From JBBKWU01 sp037969035 (GTDB lineage Bacteria; Pseudomonadota; Alphaproteobacteria; Micavibrionales; Micavibrionaceae): a stretch of 64,000 bases of DNA. A model generated the notes under the pieces. That model made no database searches, had not been told where the DNA came from, and saw nothing but the letters and a program-made list of their open reading frames with translations. Shown here one piece after another: positions 40,649 through 49,106 of the stretch; position 1 is the first letter of the stretch; every line of letters begins with the position of its first letter. The stretch covers positions 62,001 through 126,000 of the forward strand of contig JBBKWU010000022.1 of the NCBI GenBank assembly GCA_037969035.1, given 5' to 3'. The position numbers and the translations under genes were made by a program.

Positions 40649-41737
40649 TTACGGGCGCGGATCTGATTTTGGAGATTGTGCCTGTACGTTTTTCTGTACG
40701 TCTGCAATCGGCGTTGTTTGCCTGTCATTCTCAACGAGCAACCTCAGCGAAGTAAAGACATTGTCTTTTTGTCCATTATGTCCGGCGACATCATAACCAC
40801 CATCTTTGTATTTACGCATTTGCGCATAGTTTTCGCCGCCATTAAGCTGCGCCGAGGCAAGTACATAAACACCGCCATCTTGCGCCTGTAGCGCTTTTCT
40901 TTGCTCTTTTGAAGATGGTTCAATATCCAGCAATAAAAGAAACTTCGTAAACGGCAGTTCATCAATTAATACGGGGCTGCCTTTTACAGAGCCATAATGT
41001 TGCGTGAGTGACTTTTGCGTTGGTTTAAAGCGGAAAAGACGTGGAATAGATTTCACTGTTCCATTACGCGTACGTTCAGCAACCTCGCCAAATTCTATGG
41101 TTTGATCATTAATGCGCACTTTTTGTTTTTCATCATAAACCAACGCATGCCACAAAGCTTTTAACTTGCTGCGGTCTTGCGTCAAATCAAAGTCGTTATA
41201 AGATAAGATTTCGAGATTATTACCAACATAGAACCTATCCGTCACATCATCGCCAAATAAATTACGCGCTTGCGACACAACCGCCAGTAATTCGGAAACC
41301 GATTTCACGGAGAGCGCCTGATAATGACCCTTCATCGCATTTAGAGCTTTGGTGTACGGTGTATTGCTTTCCCATACGCCCGCATGTTTTTTAAATGTGC
41401 CTTGAAGGCTGCTCAGCCCCAGCGAAAAATTTAGGTTGAGAACAATAGAACGTCCTGCGGCAAGCGCAGAAACCAGAGACATTGTGCGCTTTGTCTCTTC
41501 TTCTGGTTCACTCACCCAACCACAACTTGGATGATCAAGGATATCATGCGCCGCAAAATGTGCCGCGCGGCCATGCGCATTACCCATCTCCGCACTTCCT
41601 TCACGGTAATGAACGCTGCCGTTACAATCAGGGTTACCACAACATAGCTCAGAATCATCGCCATGCTCTTGAACGAATTCCTCGTAAGCATCGGCATTTA
41701 AAAATTCGCCTGTGTCTTTAACGCGCGCCGTAAACAT
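40649..41737 (-). CDS. Hypothetical protein with N-terminal zinc-ribbon-like domain
   Basis: 362 aa. The first 75 residues resemble the CoiA-type N-terminal zinc-binding region: VKDTGEFLNADAYEEF, then CCGNPDCNGSVHYREG and AAHFAAHDILDHPSC, which gives Cys, Cys and His residues that could hold zinc. The remaining 285 residues have no domain that I recognise, with a helix-rich middle and a C-terminal tail with polar low-complexity sequence. It is not a full CoiA, lacking the nuclease part. Gene order directly after hslU is not conserved to my knowledge. Function unknown; nucleic acid or protein binding is speculative. Confidence 0.65.
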   Translation of the reverse strand: MFTARVKDTGEFLNADAYEEFVQEHGDDSELCCGNPDCNGSVHYREGSAEMGNAHGRAAHFAAHDILDHPSCGWVSEPEEETKRTMSLVSALAAGRSIVLNLNFSLGLSSLQGTFKKHAGVWESNTPYTKALNAMKGHYQALSVKSVSELLAVVSQARNLFGDDVTDRFYVGNNLEILSYNDFDLTQDRSKLKALWHALVYDEKQKVRINDQTIEFGEVAERTRNGTVKSIPRLFRFKPTQKSLTQHYGSVKGSPVLIDELPFTKFLLLLDIEPSSKEQRKALQAQDGGVYVLASAQLNGGENYAQMRKYKDGGYDVAGHNGQKDNVFTSLRLLVENDRQTTPIADVQKNVQAQSPKSDPRP

Positions 41738-41859
41738 CGTTACGTTTTATCCTTATTCTTTGGTGTTTTATAAAACCGCCCCTAAGATACATTATGTTAA
41801 ATAACATGTAAAGCTGTTTTTCACTGGCACTCTTTAGCACCAAATGGCATATTTCAGCT

Positions 41860-42867
41860 ATGAAAAAGATAATTTACGCAATTTTGCCGATACTTGTTTT
41901 TCTTACCTTGTCAAAAACAGTAAACGCCGCACCCGAACTTGGCTTACCGATTGATTGTCAAATCGGTCAGAATTGTTGGATTGCCAATTACATGGATGTT
42001 GATCCACAAGAAAACGGTGCCAAAGATTTCACATGCAGTAGCCACACATACGACAATCACAAAGGCACCGATATTGCTATTCGTGATCTCGTCACAATGG
42101 AAAAGGGCGTAAACGTTCTGGCCGCAGCAGATGGGAACATTTTTAGGCTTCGTGATGGGGTAGAGGACGAAATATTATCTCGCGATGAACTCGAAAAGAT
42201 CAAAAACGACAAACGCGGCTGCGGGAATGGTGTTTTTATAAGCCATGATGACGGTTGGCAAACGATTTATTGCCACATGAAAAAAGACAGCATTACCGTC
42301 AAGCAAGGGCAAGCCGTTAAAAAGGGGGATGTCATCGGACAAGTTGGGCATTCTGGATACGTTGAATTTCCACACGTACATTTAGGTGTATTTGTTGAAA
42401 ACAGTCCCATTGACCCCTTTACAGGACATAACGATACAGAAGGCTGTAACGTAGATCCTAAGCCCCTATGGAACAATGCTGTCGGCATTAAATATGAACC
42501 ACTCGCCATTTATGCTGCTGGCTACTCCGCGCATATACCGGATTTTGAAGCCATAAAAATAGACACGGCCTCACCAAAAGTGATCAATATAAACGCAGAA
42601 GCTCTTATATTTTGGGCGGGCATATTCGGCGCAGAAGCAGGTGATCAGATTACAATTGAAATTCGCGACCCCACGGGGAAAATTTTTGCCCAGCGCGAAC
42701 AAACACAAGATAAAAACAGAGCGCGCCAATTTTACTACATTGGGAAACGTACACACAATATTCCGTTGATAATCGGCTCATATAAAGGTTACATCCAAAT
42801 TTCCAGAAAAATGGATAATAATGGAAACATTATCAAAAAACACGAGATAGAGATACCTGTTCAATAA
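41860..42867 (+). CDS. M23-family (LytM) exported peptidase
   Basis: 335 aa with an N-terminal signal peptide (MKKIIYAILPILVFLTLSKTVNA). The LytM zinc motif is complete: His67-x3-Asp71 in NHKGTDIAIRD and His172-x-His174 in FPHVHLGV. The rest of the peptidase core is present, with cysteine pairs (DCQIGQNC, KRGCGNGV, IYCHMK, EGCNVDP) likely disulfide bonded. The C-terminal 120 residues form an additional beta-rich domain of unknown type. Family members cleave peptidoglycan crosslinks or other peptides in the envelope. Single-gene unit; convergent with the Smr gene downstream. Confidence 0.9.
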   Translation: MKKIIYAILPILVFLTLSKTVNAAPELGLPIDCQIGQNCWIANYMDVDPQENGAKDFTCSSHTYDNHKGTDIAIRDLVTMEKGVNVLAAADGNIFRLRDGVEDEILSRDELEKIKNDKRGCGNGVFISHDDGWQTIYCHMKKDSITVKQGQAVKKGDVIGQVGHSGYVEFPHVHLGVFVENSPIDPFTGHNDTEGCNVDPKPLWNNAVGIKYEPLAIYAAGYSAHIPDFEAIKIDTASPKVININAEALIFWAGIFGAEAGDQITIEIRDPTGKIFAQREQTQDKNRARQFYYIGKRTHNIPLIIGSYKGYIQISRKMDNNGNIIKKHEIEIPVQ

Positions 42868-42873
42868 GAAAAT

Positions 42874-43476
42874 CTATCGCTGACGGCGCAACAAAACGTA
42901 CAATGCGCCCGTGCCGCCATCCTTTGGGCGAGCAGCATGGGTCTTTAAGACAATTTCTAATAAAGGCGGCGACGAAAGCCACTCTGGAACCATTTGTTTT
43001 AAAACGCCCGACTCAAATTTATAACCGTCTTCATCGTGCCGAGTATGCTTACCTTTTCCAGTGACAACCAAAACACAGCGCTTATTCGCCCGATACGCGG
43101 CCAAAAGTGTAGTCTGCAATATATGTTGCGCTTGCGCTTGCGTGTGGCCGTGCAAGTCAATCCTCATATCAATCGGCACTTGCCCGCGCCGCAATCTTTC
43201 ATTTAAACGGCGATCAAGCTCCTGACCGCCATCAGAATCTATATCCCTAAGCGGCAAGGCTTTATAACCTTGGCGTTTCGGAGTTTCTTTTTCTTCATGA
43301 TTAGTGGTTTTTTCTTGTTTCGTATGTACAGACGTCGATTTTTTCACATTTTCCGTTGCTACCGTTGCGGCAGGATGAAAGAGATTGTTTTTTATCGGCT
43401 TCACAGTACGCGCAATCATTTGCCAAAGCGCATGACCATCTTCATCAGATTCATATGTGTCTTTATCTTTACTCAT
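42874..43476 (-). CDS. Smr-domain protein
   Basis: 200 aa. The C-terminal 90 residues are an Smr domain: RIDLHGHTQAQAQHIL, the VVTGKGKHTR loop and TGALYVLLRR. The N-terminal half is polar and low in order, with many Lys and Glu. Smr domains are DNA- or RNA-binding nicking endonucleases; stand-alone proteins of this type act in mRNA or rRNA processing and ribosome rescue. An Smr gene near hslU is a common neighbourhood in alphaproteobacteria. Start at 43476 (MSKDKDTYESDED); no strong ribosome binding site visible. Confidence 0.88.
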   Translation of the reverse strand: MSKDKDTYESDEDGHALWQMIARTVKPIKNNLFHPAATVATENVKKSTSVHTKQEKTTNHEEKETPKRQGYKALPLRDIDSDGGQELDRRLNERLRRGQVPIDMRIDLHGHTQAQAQHILQTTLLAAYRANKRCVLVVTGKGKHTRHDEDGYKFESGVLKQMVPEWLSSPPLLEIVLKTHAARPKDGGTGALYVLLRRQR

Positions 43477-43586
43477 GAATTGTATATTAATCTTATTCTT
43501 ATATAATGATTGATAGAATTTATACTACGAGAACCTTACTATGAGAACCTATAGAATAACATTTATAACATCTAAACGAGTAATAC

Positions 43587-44354
43587 ATGCGTCACTTTAA
43601 ATACCACATGACCATAATGGCATTTTTATCATGCTTCCTAATGTTTGGGCAGGCTGCCTTGGCCTTTGATGACAATGAATATACTGAGAGTGAAAAAGCG
43701 GGGTTTGCATTTTATTACTACGCTAAAACTGATCCTGATTTTGAAAAGTGGATTCGTGAATACAGCTATTACAAAGAAGCAAAACCAAGCAAAAAAAATC
43801 ATATTCTTTATGAAGATAAGGCGCGCCTAAGCAAGGGTTTGCAGCTATTTCAACCAGAAAACAACTATATTAGCTACACAACACCCGCACGCATTCACAT
43901 AACAAAGCCAGAAGACCGCACAAAGTATTTAGAGCAATACAAAAAAATCCCAGTTAGGCTGGAATTGCCGCGCATTTTAGAAATACCTGGCTCACAAGAA
44001 ACATATTTTCCTTTCTTTGTCGGCAATGTCTGGTTTGCTCTTATCCCTGATAACTTCCAAAACTTTTTAACAATATATATGGATGGCGATGAATATTACG
44101 AGTTTTTAGAAGCATTGGGAGTCATACCAGGCTATAACACAGCCGCCGTTACGATCGATTACACCGTTAGGGCAACAAGTGCCGACACCGTAGAGCCATT
44201 CCCGATAGGCAGTAACAACTTTTGGTTAATTATGGCCGAAGTCGGAAGCGTTCAAATATTTGATAAAGACAAAAAAAATCTTATATGGGATTACGAAGCA
44301 CCATGGTTTATTCCTAAGACTAAGCAAGATCTCATGAATCTGTTCAAACAGTAG
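43587..44354 (+). CDS. Hypothetical exported protein
   Basis: 255 aa with a signal peptide (MRHFKYHMTIMAFLSCFLMFGQAALA). The mature part is rich in aromatic residues and beta-prone (ARIHITKPEDRTKYLEQYKK, YFPFFVGNVWFALIPDNF, NFLTIYMDGDEYYEFLEALG). No domain recognised. The segment TIDYTVRATSADTV followed by FWLIMAEVGSVQIFD suggests a beta barrel or sandwich. It may be a periplasmic or outer-membrane-attached protein. Preceded by a divergent Smr gene; the next gene on the strand begins 61 bases later. Role unknown. Confidence 0.72.
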   Translation: MRHFKYHMTIMAFLSCFLMFGQAALAFDDNEYTESEKAGFAFYYYAKTDPDFEKWIREYSYYKEAKPSKKNHILYEDKARLSKGLQLFQPENNYISYTTPARIHITKPEDRTKYLEQYKKIPVRLELPRILEIPGSQETYFPFFVGNVWFALIPDNFQNFLTIYMDGDEYYEFLEALGVIPGYNTAAVTIDYTVRATSADTVEPFPIGSNNFWLIMAEVGSVQIFDKDKKNLIWDYEAPWFIPKTKQDLMNLFKQ

Positions 44355-44415
44355 TTTTACTTTCATAGCCATACATTTATAATAGTTTTTTAATCGTCTT
44401 AAGAGAAAAAATCTT

Positions 44416-44970
44416 ATGTTTTCCAGACTTGAAACTATATTTAGAAATAATTTTTTACCCATAAGGGAAAGCGACCCGCACCCTGGACTAAATCGTGAAA
44501 ACAAAGGCTCCGCTTCCAAAAAAAACAAGGGTAATAATGAAAAATTGGATGAAAACCATTCCGATTTTGATGAAGACACCACAACCGTTTCTGTTTTGGC
44601 CCTACAAACCTTTCTAAATGATTTAACGCACGCGCCCGATATAAAGCATGACTTTGCTGATGGTATAAACTCTCACGAAGAATCTAAAAATAATCAAATA
44701 TCAAACGCGAAAACAGAGCGGGCTATACAAGCTTACAAACACATGGCTAGCGAAAGTAATACACCGCCACCACCCCAAAAAGTGGAAGGGCGCATTGACC
44801 GCATGCTTTACCACCTCAATGATGACGAAAAAAAAATGGTGGCGACATTAATTACCGAACTACAGATTTTACATGGTCGCGGCATACACAAGCTTTCCAT
44901 TAAAAATGACACAAGTTTTTTTACAGGTATTATTGATGCCATAACAAATGAGAAACAGCGGTTAGACTAA
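44416..44970 (+). CDS. Hypothetical protein
   Basis: 184 aa, unrecognised. The N-terminal half is polar and asparagine/lysine-rich with low order (ENKGSASKKNKGNNEKLDEN). The C-terminal 60 residues (RIDRMLYHLNDDEKKMVATL and the following ITELQILHGRG) look like a folded helical segment. No signal peptide, so cytosolic. It follows the exported-protein gene after 61 bases and its last 9 bases overlap the 3' end of the convergent winged-helix gene. Confidence moderate because composition is unusual and no family could be named. Confidence 0.6.
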   Translation: MFSRLETIFRNNFLPIRESDPHPGLNRENKGSASKKNKGNNEKLDENHSDFDEDTTTVSVLALQTFLNDLTHAPDIKHDFADGINSHEESKNNQISNAKTERAIQAYKHMASESNTPPPPQKVEGRIDRMLYHLNDDEKKMVATLITELQILHGRGIHKLSIKNDTSFFTGIIDAITNEKQRLD

Positions 44971-45540
44971 ACGGTATCCTTGATCATCCGTTACTAAAAA
45001 CACGGGATTTGAGGGGTCTTTTTCAATTTTTTGACGCAGGCGATAGATATGGGTTTCTAGGGTATGCGTTTCAATCCCCTCTACGTACCCCCAAACATTT
45101 TCCAGCAGGCTCTTTCTATCAACATGGTGTGGCCGTTGCGCCCACAGATACATCAGTATATTGCGCTCTTTTTCTGTTAGGCGAAGAACTTCACCATTCG
45201 GGGGGGTATTACGAATCAACTCAAGACGGGCTGGCTTCATGATGTAATCACCCATATCAATCATGGGCGGGAAAACGGAGGCACTCCCATCATCTTTATT
45301 TTGATTGAGCCAGTTCAAAAAAGAACCCAGACGCAGCGGAAGTGGGAACTGTCTCGCATCAGGATGAATTTCAACAACCGCTTGGCATTCTGCTTCATTT
45401 CCAATAACAGATAAAGCGTGATCTCCTTGCGTATGTTTATTCACATCTTGGCAAAAAACTACATCCATAGAATATGTTTTCATCACACCTTCCATAAACT
45501 GGCATAATTTTTCACGGGGACATATGACATGCGTCTTCAT
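44962..45540 (-). CDS. OmpR/PhoB-type winged-helix regulator lacking a canonical receiver
   Basis: 192 aa. The C-terminal 90 residues are an OmpR/PhoB DNA-binding domain: LRLTEKERNILMYLWAQ, RKSLLENVWGYVEGIETHTL, ETHIYRLRQKIEKDPSNPVF and the terminal DDQGYRLV. The N-terminal 95 residues do not show the receiver pattern: no acidic pocket or phosphorylatable Asp context is visible. It may be an orphan regulator or have a degenerate receiver. The start at 45540 (MKTHVICPREK) has AGAGGA 8 bases upstream; a longer reading adds 28 residues without a ribosome binding site. Targets unknown. Preceded by a 192-base gap. Confidence 0.82.
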   Translation of the reverse strand: MKTHVICPREKLCQFMEGVMKTYSMDVVFCQDVNKHTQGDHALSVIGNEAECQAVVEIHPDARQFPLPLRLGSFLNWLNQNKDDGSASVFPPMIDMGDYIMKPARLELIRNTPPNGEVLRLTEKERNILMYLWAQRPHHVDRKSLLENVWGYVEGIETHTLETHIYRLRQKIEKDPSNPVFLVTDDQGYRLV

Positions 45541-45732
45541 TCTCAAAATCCTCTTAATTCTCAACCGTATTATTCTAACATAAAGATTGTGATTTCGTAG
45601 AGGGCGGCAAAAATAGCAGGGCATTTTGACAATTCAGCACCGCCATCTACAAATCAAGCTATTGATTTTAAATGATTTTATAAATTTTTTTATGGCACGG
45701 AATTTGCAAATATATACCATGGAGATTTATAA

Positions 45733-46311
45733 ATGATAGACAATAACTACACCGCAACAACGCAAACACCTATTTACAGCAGCAAAAAAGCTCTGCGCAT
45801 GGTGGAAAGCGAGCGTATGGCGGGTCATGTGCCTGTTTGGGATTCAAACAAAACAGCGAAAGAAGATATTGCCGCACATCTCGCGGTTGCCGACAGTGAC
45901 CCTTATAAGGCGGTTGATAATGCCTTGTCCTATACAACAGATAACGGCACCAGAACAAAAGCGGATGAAGAATTTGGTTTTGGCGACATACTCGATATGG
46001 TGAACCCCCTACAGCACATACCGCTTGTAAGCTCTGTTTATCGGCATATTACAGGGGACGACATAAAACCCATATCGCGCATTATCGGTGGTGCGGCTTA
46101 TGGTGGTGCCTTAGGGGCCGCGAGTGGTTTGATTAACGTTATTGCGGAACACGAAACGGGAGCTGACTTGACTGGTAATGTCCTGTCACTAGCCACGGGA
46201 AAACGTCACGCAAAAGAACAAAACGCCCTATCTGACCCTGCCGTACTGGCCATGGCGGATTTGAGCTATAATGCCAAATACGAAAGGCACCCGTACCAAT
46301 ATAATGATTAA
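45733..46311 (+). CDS. Conserved hypothetical protein with Gly/Ala-rich hydrophobic core
   Basis: 192 aa. The region DILDMVNPLQHIPLVSSVYR (about 85-105) followed by a Gly/Ala-rich hydrophobic helix (RIIGGAAYGGALGAASGLIN) is one that I have seen in hypothetical proteins of Rhodospirillales; I cannot give it a domain name. No signal peptide. The ATG has GGAG 8 bases upstream. It is preceded by the regulator gene (divergent) and followed tail to tail by the PLP-binding protein gene. Perhaps membrane-inserting; function unknown. Confidence 0.7.
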   Translation: MIDNNYTATTQTPIYSSKKALRMVESERMAGHVPVWDSNKTAKEDIAAHLAVADSDPYKAVDNALSYTTDNGTRTKADEEFGFGDILDMVNPLQHIPLVSSVYRHITGDDIKPISRIIGGAAYGGALGAASGLINVIAEHETGADLTGNVLSLATGKRHAKEQNALSDPAVLAMADLSYNAKYERHPYQYND

Positions 46312-46312
46312 A

Positions 46313-46981
46313 TCATTCAGAACGCGCACCGAATAGCCCGCTACCGACTCGAATGATTGTTGCGCCGAGCGGTATGGCTTTTTCAAAATCATCACTCATC
46401 CCCATGCTAAGCTCTGGCAAGCTATTATCTGTTGCCAGTTTTTTTAGCATCGCGAAATGTAATGCAGGTGGCTCATCAGCAGGCGGCAGGCACATCAAAC
46501 CCACAATGTTCAATCCGCAGTCATAACGACAAAAATCATAAAACTCTTCTACAAACTCTGGCAAAATTCCCGATTTTTGAGGCTCTGCGCCTGTGTTGAC
46601 CTGAAGATAGCACGGCAAATCTTTACCTTGCTCACCCATCTCAGACGCTAGTTTTTCTGCCAGTTTGTCACGATCAAGGGTTTGTATCACATCGAACAAG
46701 CCCACAGCATCCTTTACCTTATTGGTTTGTAAAGAGCCTATAAGGTGTAATTCAATATCAGAATATTTGGATTTAAGGGGTGCCCAGCGCTCTTGCGCCT
46801 CTTGTATGCGGTTCTCTCCGAATATACGTTGTCCTGCGTCCAGTGCGCTTATAACGCGATCAAGCGGTTGTTTTTTGCTCACAGCCATCAAGCGAATGTC
46901 TTCTGACTTGCGCTGTGCCGCAATCGCGGCGGCGGCAATTTTTTTCTGAATATCTTCAATGTTATTTTTTATATCACTCAT
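46313..46981 (-). CDS. yggS: YggS-family pyridoxal phosphate-binding protein
   Basis: 222 aa, the usual length. The PLP-lysine is in RLMAVSKKQPLDRVI (about 30-44), with HLIGSLQTNKVKDAV, LQVNTGAEPQKSGI, LNIVGLMCLPP, SMGMSDDFEKAI and RVGSGLFGAR completing the family's TIM-barrel features. YggS/PROSC proteins bind PLP without a classical enzymatic activity and help keep PLP homeostasis in the cytosol. It is transcribed leftwards, after the porin terminator, so it has a separate promoter. Convergent with a hypothetical gene. Confidence 0.95.
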   Translation of the reverse strand: MSDIKNNIEDIQKKIAAAAIAAQRKSEDIRLMAVSKKQPLDRVISALDAGQRIFGENRIQEAQERWAPLKSKYSDIELHLIGSLQTNKVKDAVGLFDVIQTLDRDKLAEKLASEMGEQGKDLPCYLQVNTGAEPQKSGILPEFVEEFYDFCRYDCGLNIVGLMCLPPADEPPALHFAMLKKLATDNSLPELSMGMSDDFEKAIPLGATIIRVGSGLFGARSE

Positions 46982-47010
46982 ACCCGCAGTCTAACGTGAA
47001 TCGGGCAAAG

Positions 47011-47036
47011 AAAAAAGGCGCGAAAAACGCGCCTTT
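47011..47036 (-). terminator. Intrinsic terminator of the porin gene
   Basis: On the minus strand a perfect 9-bp stem (AAAGGCGCG / CGCGCCTTT) with a TTTTT loop, at 47014-47036, is followed by a run of Ts. It lies 37 bases beyond the porin stop codon and before yggS. Very clear intrinsic terminator. Confidence 0.9.
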
Positions 47037-47072
47037 CTAAAAAACTTAACTCTAAATTATCCGTAAGGATGA

Positions 47073-48212
47073 TTAGAAGTTGATTTGTGTACCAAGCATT
47101 ACGCTTGTTGCATCATCTTCAAGAGCGCCAGACTCGATGCTCAAGTGAGATACAGAACCACGGAAAGTCATGCCTGGGCCGTATGTGTAAACAACACCAC
47201 CAGTGTAACGATCTGTTTCGATATCAGCACCACCGCCAACATCAGCGTCGTTATTGAAGTATGTTGCACCCAATTTGAACGGGCCAGTTGTGTAGTCAAG
47301 ACCAACAACAAAAGTTTCGTTTGTGTCGTTTGTATCATCAGCATTGTTGTTTTCAGTGTAAATAGCACCTAAACCAAACGCCATGAAGTTAAGAGCAAGA
47401 CCAACGTTCCACTCTTTGAAGTCATCAGCAGTTGTACCAGCTGTGTCTGCTTCCAGATCAGCGTGTGTATAACCAGCACCAACTGTGAAACCAACTTGGT
47501 CAAACTGACCTTCATAACGGATACCAGCTTCATATACAGCGCCAAGATCACCAGCAACGTCATCTGAGTTTGTGCCGCCAAGTGTGTTTGCTGTTGTTGC
47601 TGGGTTACCAGGAAGTGTACCATTACCTGCTGATGTGTAAGCAAGGTCAGGAGTATAAGAAACACCAGCTTGGAAACCGTTAAGAACAGGTGTCAAGTAA
47701 GTGATTTTTTCAGCGTTACGCGCAATATCGTTATCGTAATCGATACCGTCTGCAGGCAATGTGAAGTTAGGCAAACCAGAAGCAGTAGAGTTGTTTACTG
47801 GCTCGATGTACTGACGAAGGCCGTCAAGGTTGCTGTCTGCTGAAGGAGCAGCTACTTGCAATAGGTATGCAGCGCCGTCTTCTTCACCGAAGTTTACGCG
47901 GCCCCAAGAACCTGAGAAGTAAGCGTATGATTCGTCAAGGTTGAAAGCATCCGCACCATCAGCATCTGCTTCAGCGTGGAAACCAACTGTAAGACCGTTG
48001 TCTAAAGTTGTTTCACCAGTGAAGTGGATTTCTGTTTCACGGAAGATATCAATTTCGCGGCTTTCTGTGCCAGCTACGTTGTCTTGGTCTACGTATGCTA
48101 CGTAACCTTTCATGTGACCACCAAGGTCAAGTGTAACGCCTTGTGCTTGTGCAGGTGTAGCAAGAGCTAGACCAAGTGCAACAGCAGCAGTGCTAAGAAG
48201 TACTTTTTTCAT
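47073..48212 (-). CDS. Outer-membrane porin
   Basis: 379 aa with a textbook signal peptide (MKKVLLSTAAVALGLALATPAQA). The mature protein is beta-rich with alternating hydrophobic residues, acidic loops and frequent Gly, Asn and Asp, in the pattern of Gram-negative porin family 4, and ends VMLGTQINF with the terminal aromatic residue needed by the Bam machinery. Probably a trimeric general or anion/cation diffusion pore. The start was placed at 48212, where GGAG lies 8 bases upstream, rather than at a reading 33 codons longer. Strong promoter, strong terminator and codon choice fit an abundant protein. Confidence 0.93.
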   Translation of the reverse strand: MKKVLLSTAAVALGLALATPAQAQGVTLDLGGHMKGYVAYVDQDNVAGTESREIDIFRETEIHFTGETTLDNGLTVGFHAEADADGADAFNLDESYAYFSGSWGRVNFGEEDGAAYLLQVAAPSADSNLDGLRQYIEPVNNSTASGLPNFTLPADGIDYDNDIARNAEKITYLTPVLNGFQAGVSYTPDLAYTSAGNGTLPGNPATTANTLGGTNSDDVAGDLGAVYEAGIRYEGQFDQVGFTVGAGYTHADLEADTAGTTADDFKEWNVGLALNFMAFGLGAIYTENNNADDTNDTNETFVVGLDYTTGPFKLGATYFNNDADVGGGADIETDRYTGGVVYTYGPGMTFRGSVSHLSIESGALEDDATSVMLGTQINF

Positions 48213-48315
48213 TTTAATTTCTCCATTCACACAATGTGAATTTAAGTAAGTTGAACATACGATCCGAAATGGATCACTATAGAATTTGCTATTGCCCCAA
48301 AACAATAACATCGTA

Positions 48316-48344
48316 AATCTATCCCGAGGCTCTCAAGGGGTCAA
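48316..48344 (-). promoter_or_regulatory. Sigma70-type promoter of the porin gene
   Basis: On the minus strand -35 TTGACC (48339-48344) and -10 TAGATT (48316-48321) have exactly 17-base spacing, about 104 bases before the start codon. Everything between is a leader of about 90 bases without an obvious riboswitch. No gene in 48213-48521. Confidence 0.7.
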
Positions 48345-48362
48345 GACAAGTTCGTGCAAAAA

Positions 48363-48404
48363 TGCAACATTTTCTTGTTAAGTGTAACATTTTTGCAACA
48401 TTCG
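48363..48404. promoter_or_regulatory. Triple TGnAACATT direct repeat upstream of the porin promoter
   Basis: TGCAACATTTT at 48363-48373, TGTAACATTTT at 48383-48393 and TGCAACATTCG at 48394-48404 sit 19-60 bases upstream of the porin -35 element. The words resemble OmpR-type GTAACA/GAAACA half-sites, so a response regulator such as OmpR or ChvI may bind here. The divergent DUF3576 lipoprotein gene is another possible target. Confidence 0.5.
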
Positions 48405-48521
48405 CTTTTCAAGTTCACGATACACATTGATTAGTGCTGTTTTTAAAATAGCTATTGTTTATATATATGTCTGCATGCTAATCAAAGAGACTGCATTATA
48501 AACTGACCAGAGAGTATCAGG

Positions 48522-49073
48522 ATGAACAAAACTAAAAATATCGTCTTCGCACTTGCCGCAGTAACAGCCGTTGCCGCATGTAGCAGTGTTGAAAAAGAAG
48601 CCAAATACCCAACGGGTATGGATCGCAGCAATACAGACACTAATGACATCTACAGTGACACACCAAGCGTGTTTGGTAGTGATGGTTTGGGTCTGTTCGG
48701 TGGCAAGAAAGATAAAACCGATGACAATAGCGGCACAACAGGTATCGGCGTAAACAGCTATTTATGGCGCGCGTCTCTTGATACCGTTTCCTTTATGCCT
48801 CTTGCCAGCGCGGATCCTTTCGGTGGCGTTATCCTTACAGATTGGTATTCTGCCGCAGAAACACCGAACGAGCGCATTAAGCTTAATGTTTTTATTCTAG
48901 ATCGCCAACTTCGTACAGATGGTATTCAGGTCAAAGTCTTCCGCCAAGCCCTACGTAACGGCACATGGCGTGACATGGAAGCTTCAAGTGAAACCGCGCG
49001 TCAACTAGAAGACACCATCCTTACACGTGCGCGCCAAATGCGGGTCGCACAAATAGGTGAGATAACCGAATAA
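48522..49073 (+). CDS. DUF3576 lipoprotein
   Basis: 183 aa with a lipoprotein signal: MNKTKNIVFALAAVTAVAAC, Cys20. The mature body contains the DUF3576 block GIGVNSYLWRASLDTVSFMP followed by ASADPFGGVILTDWYSA and ERIKLNVFILDRQLRTDGI, a family restricted to alphaproteobacteria and usually encoded upstream of leuS, as here (next but one). Probably anchored to the outer membrane facing the periplasm. Function not known; its constant linkage to leuS, lptE and holA suggests an envelope role. Divergent from the porin gene. Confidence 0.88.
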   Translation: MNKTKNIVFALAAVTAVAACSSVEKEAKYPTGMDRSNTDTNDIYSDTPSVFGSDGLGLFGGKKDKTDDNSGTTGIGVNSYLWRASLDTVSFMPLASADPFGGVILTDWYSAAETPNERIKLNVFILDRQLRTDGIQVKVFRQALRNGTWRDMEASSETARQLEDTILTRARQMRVAQIGEITE

Positions 49074-49106
49074 TTTCTTTGACATAACTTTGTGTGGGGG
49101 ACTACA

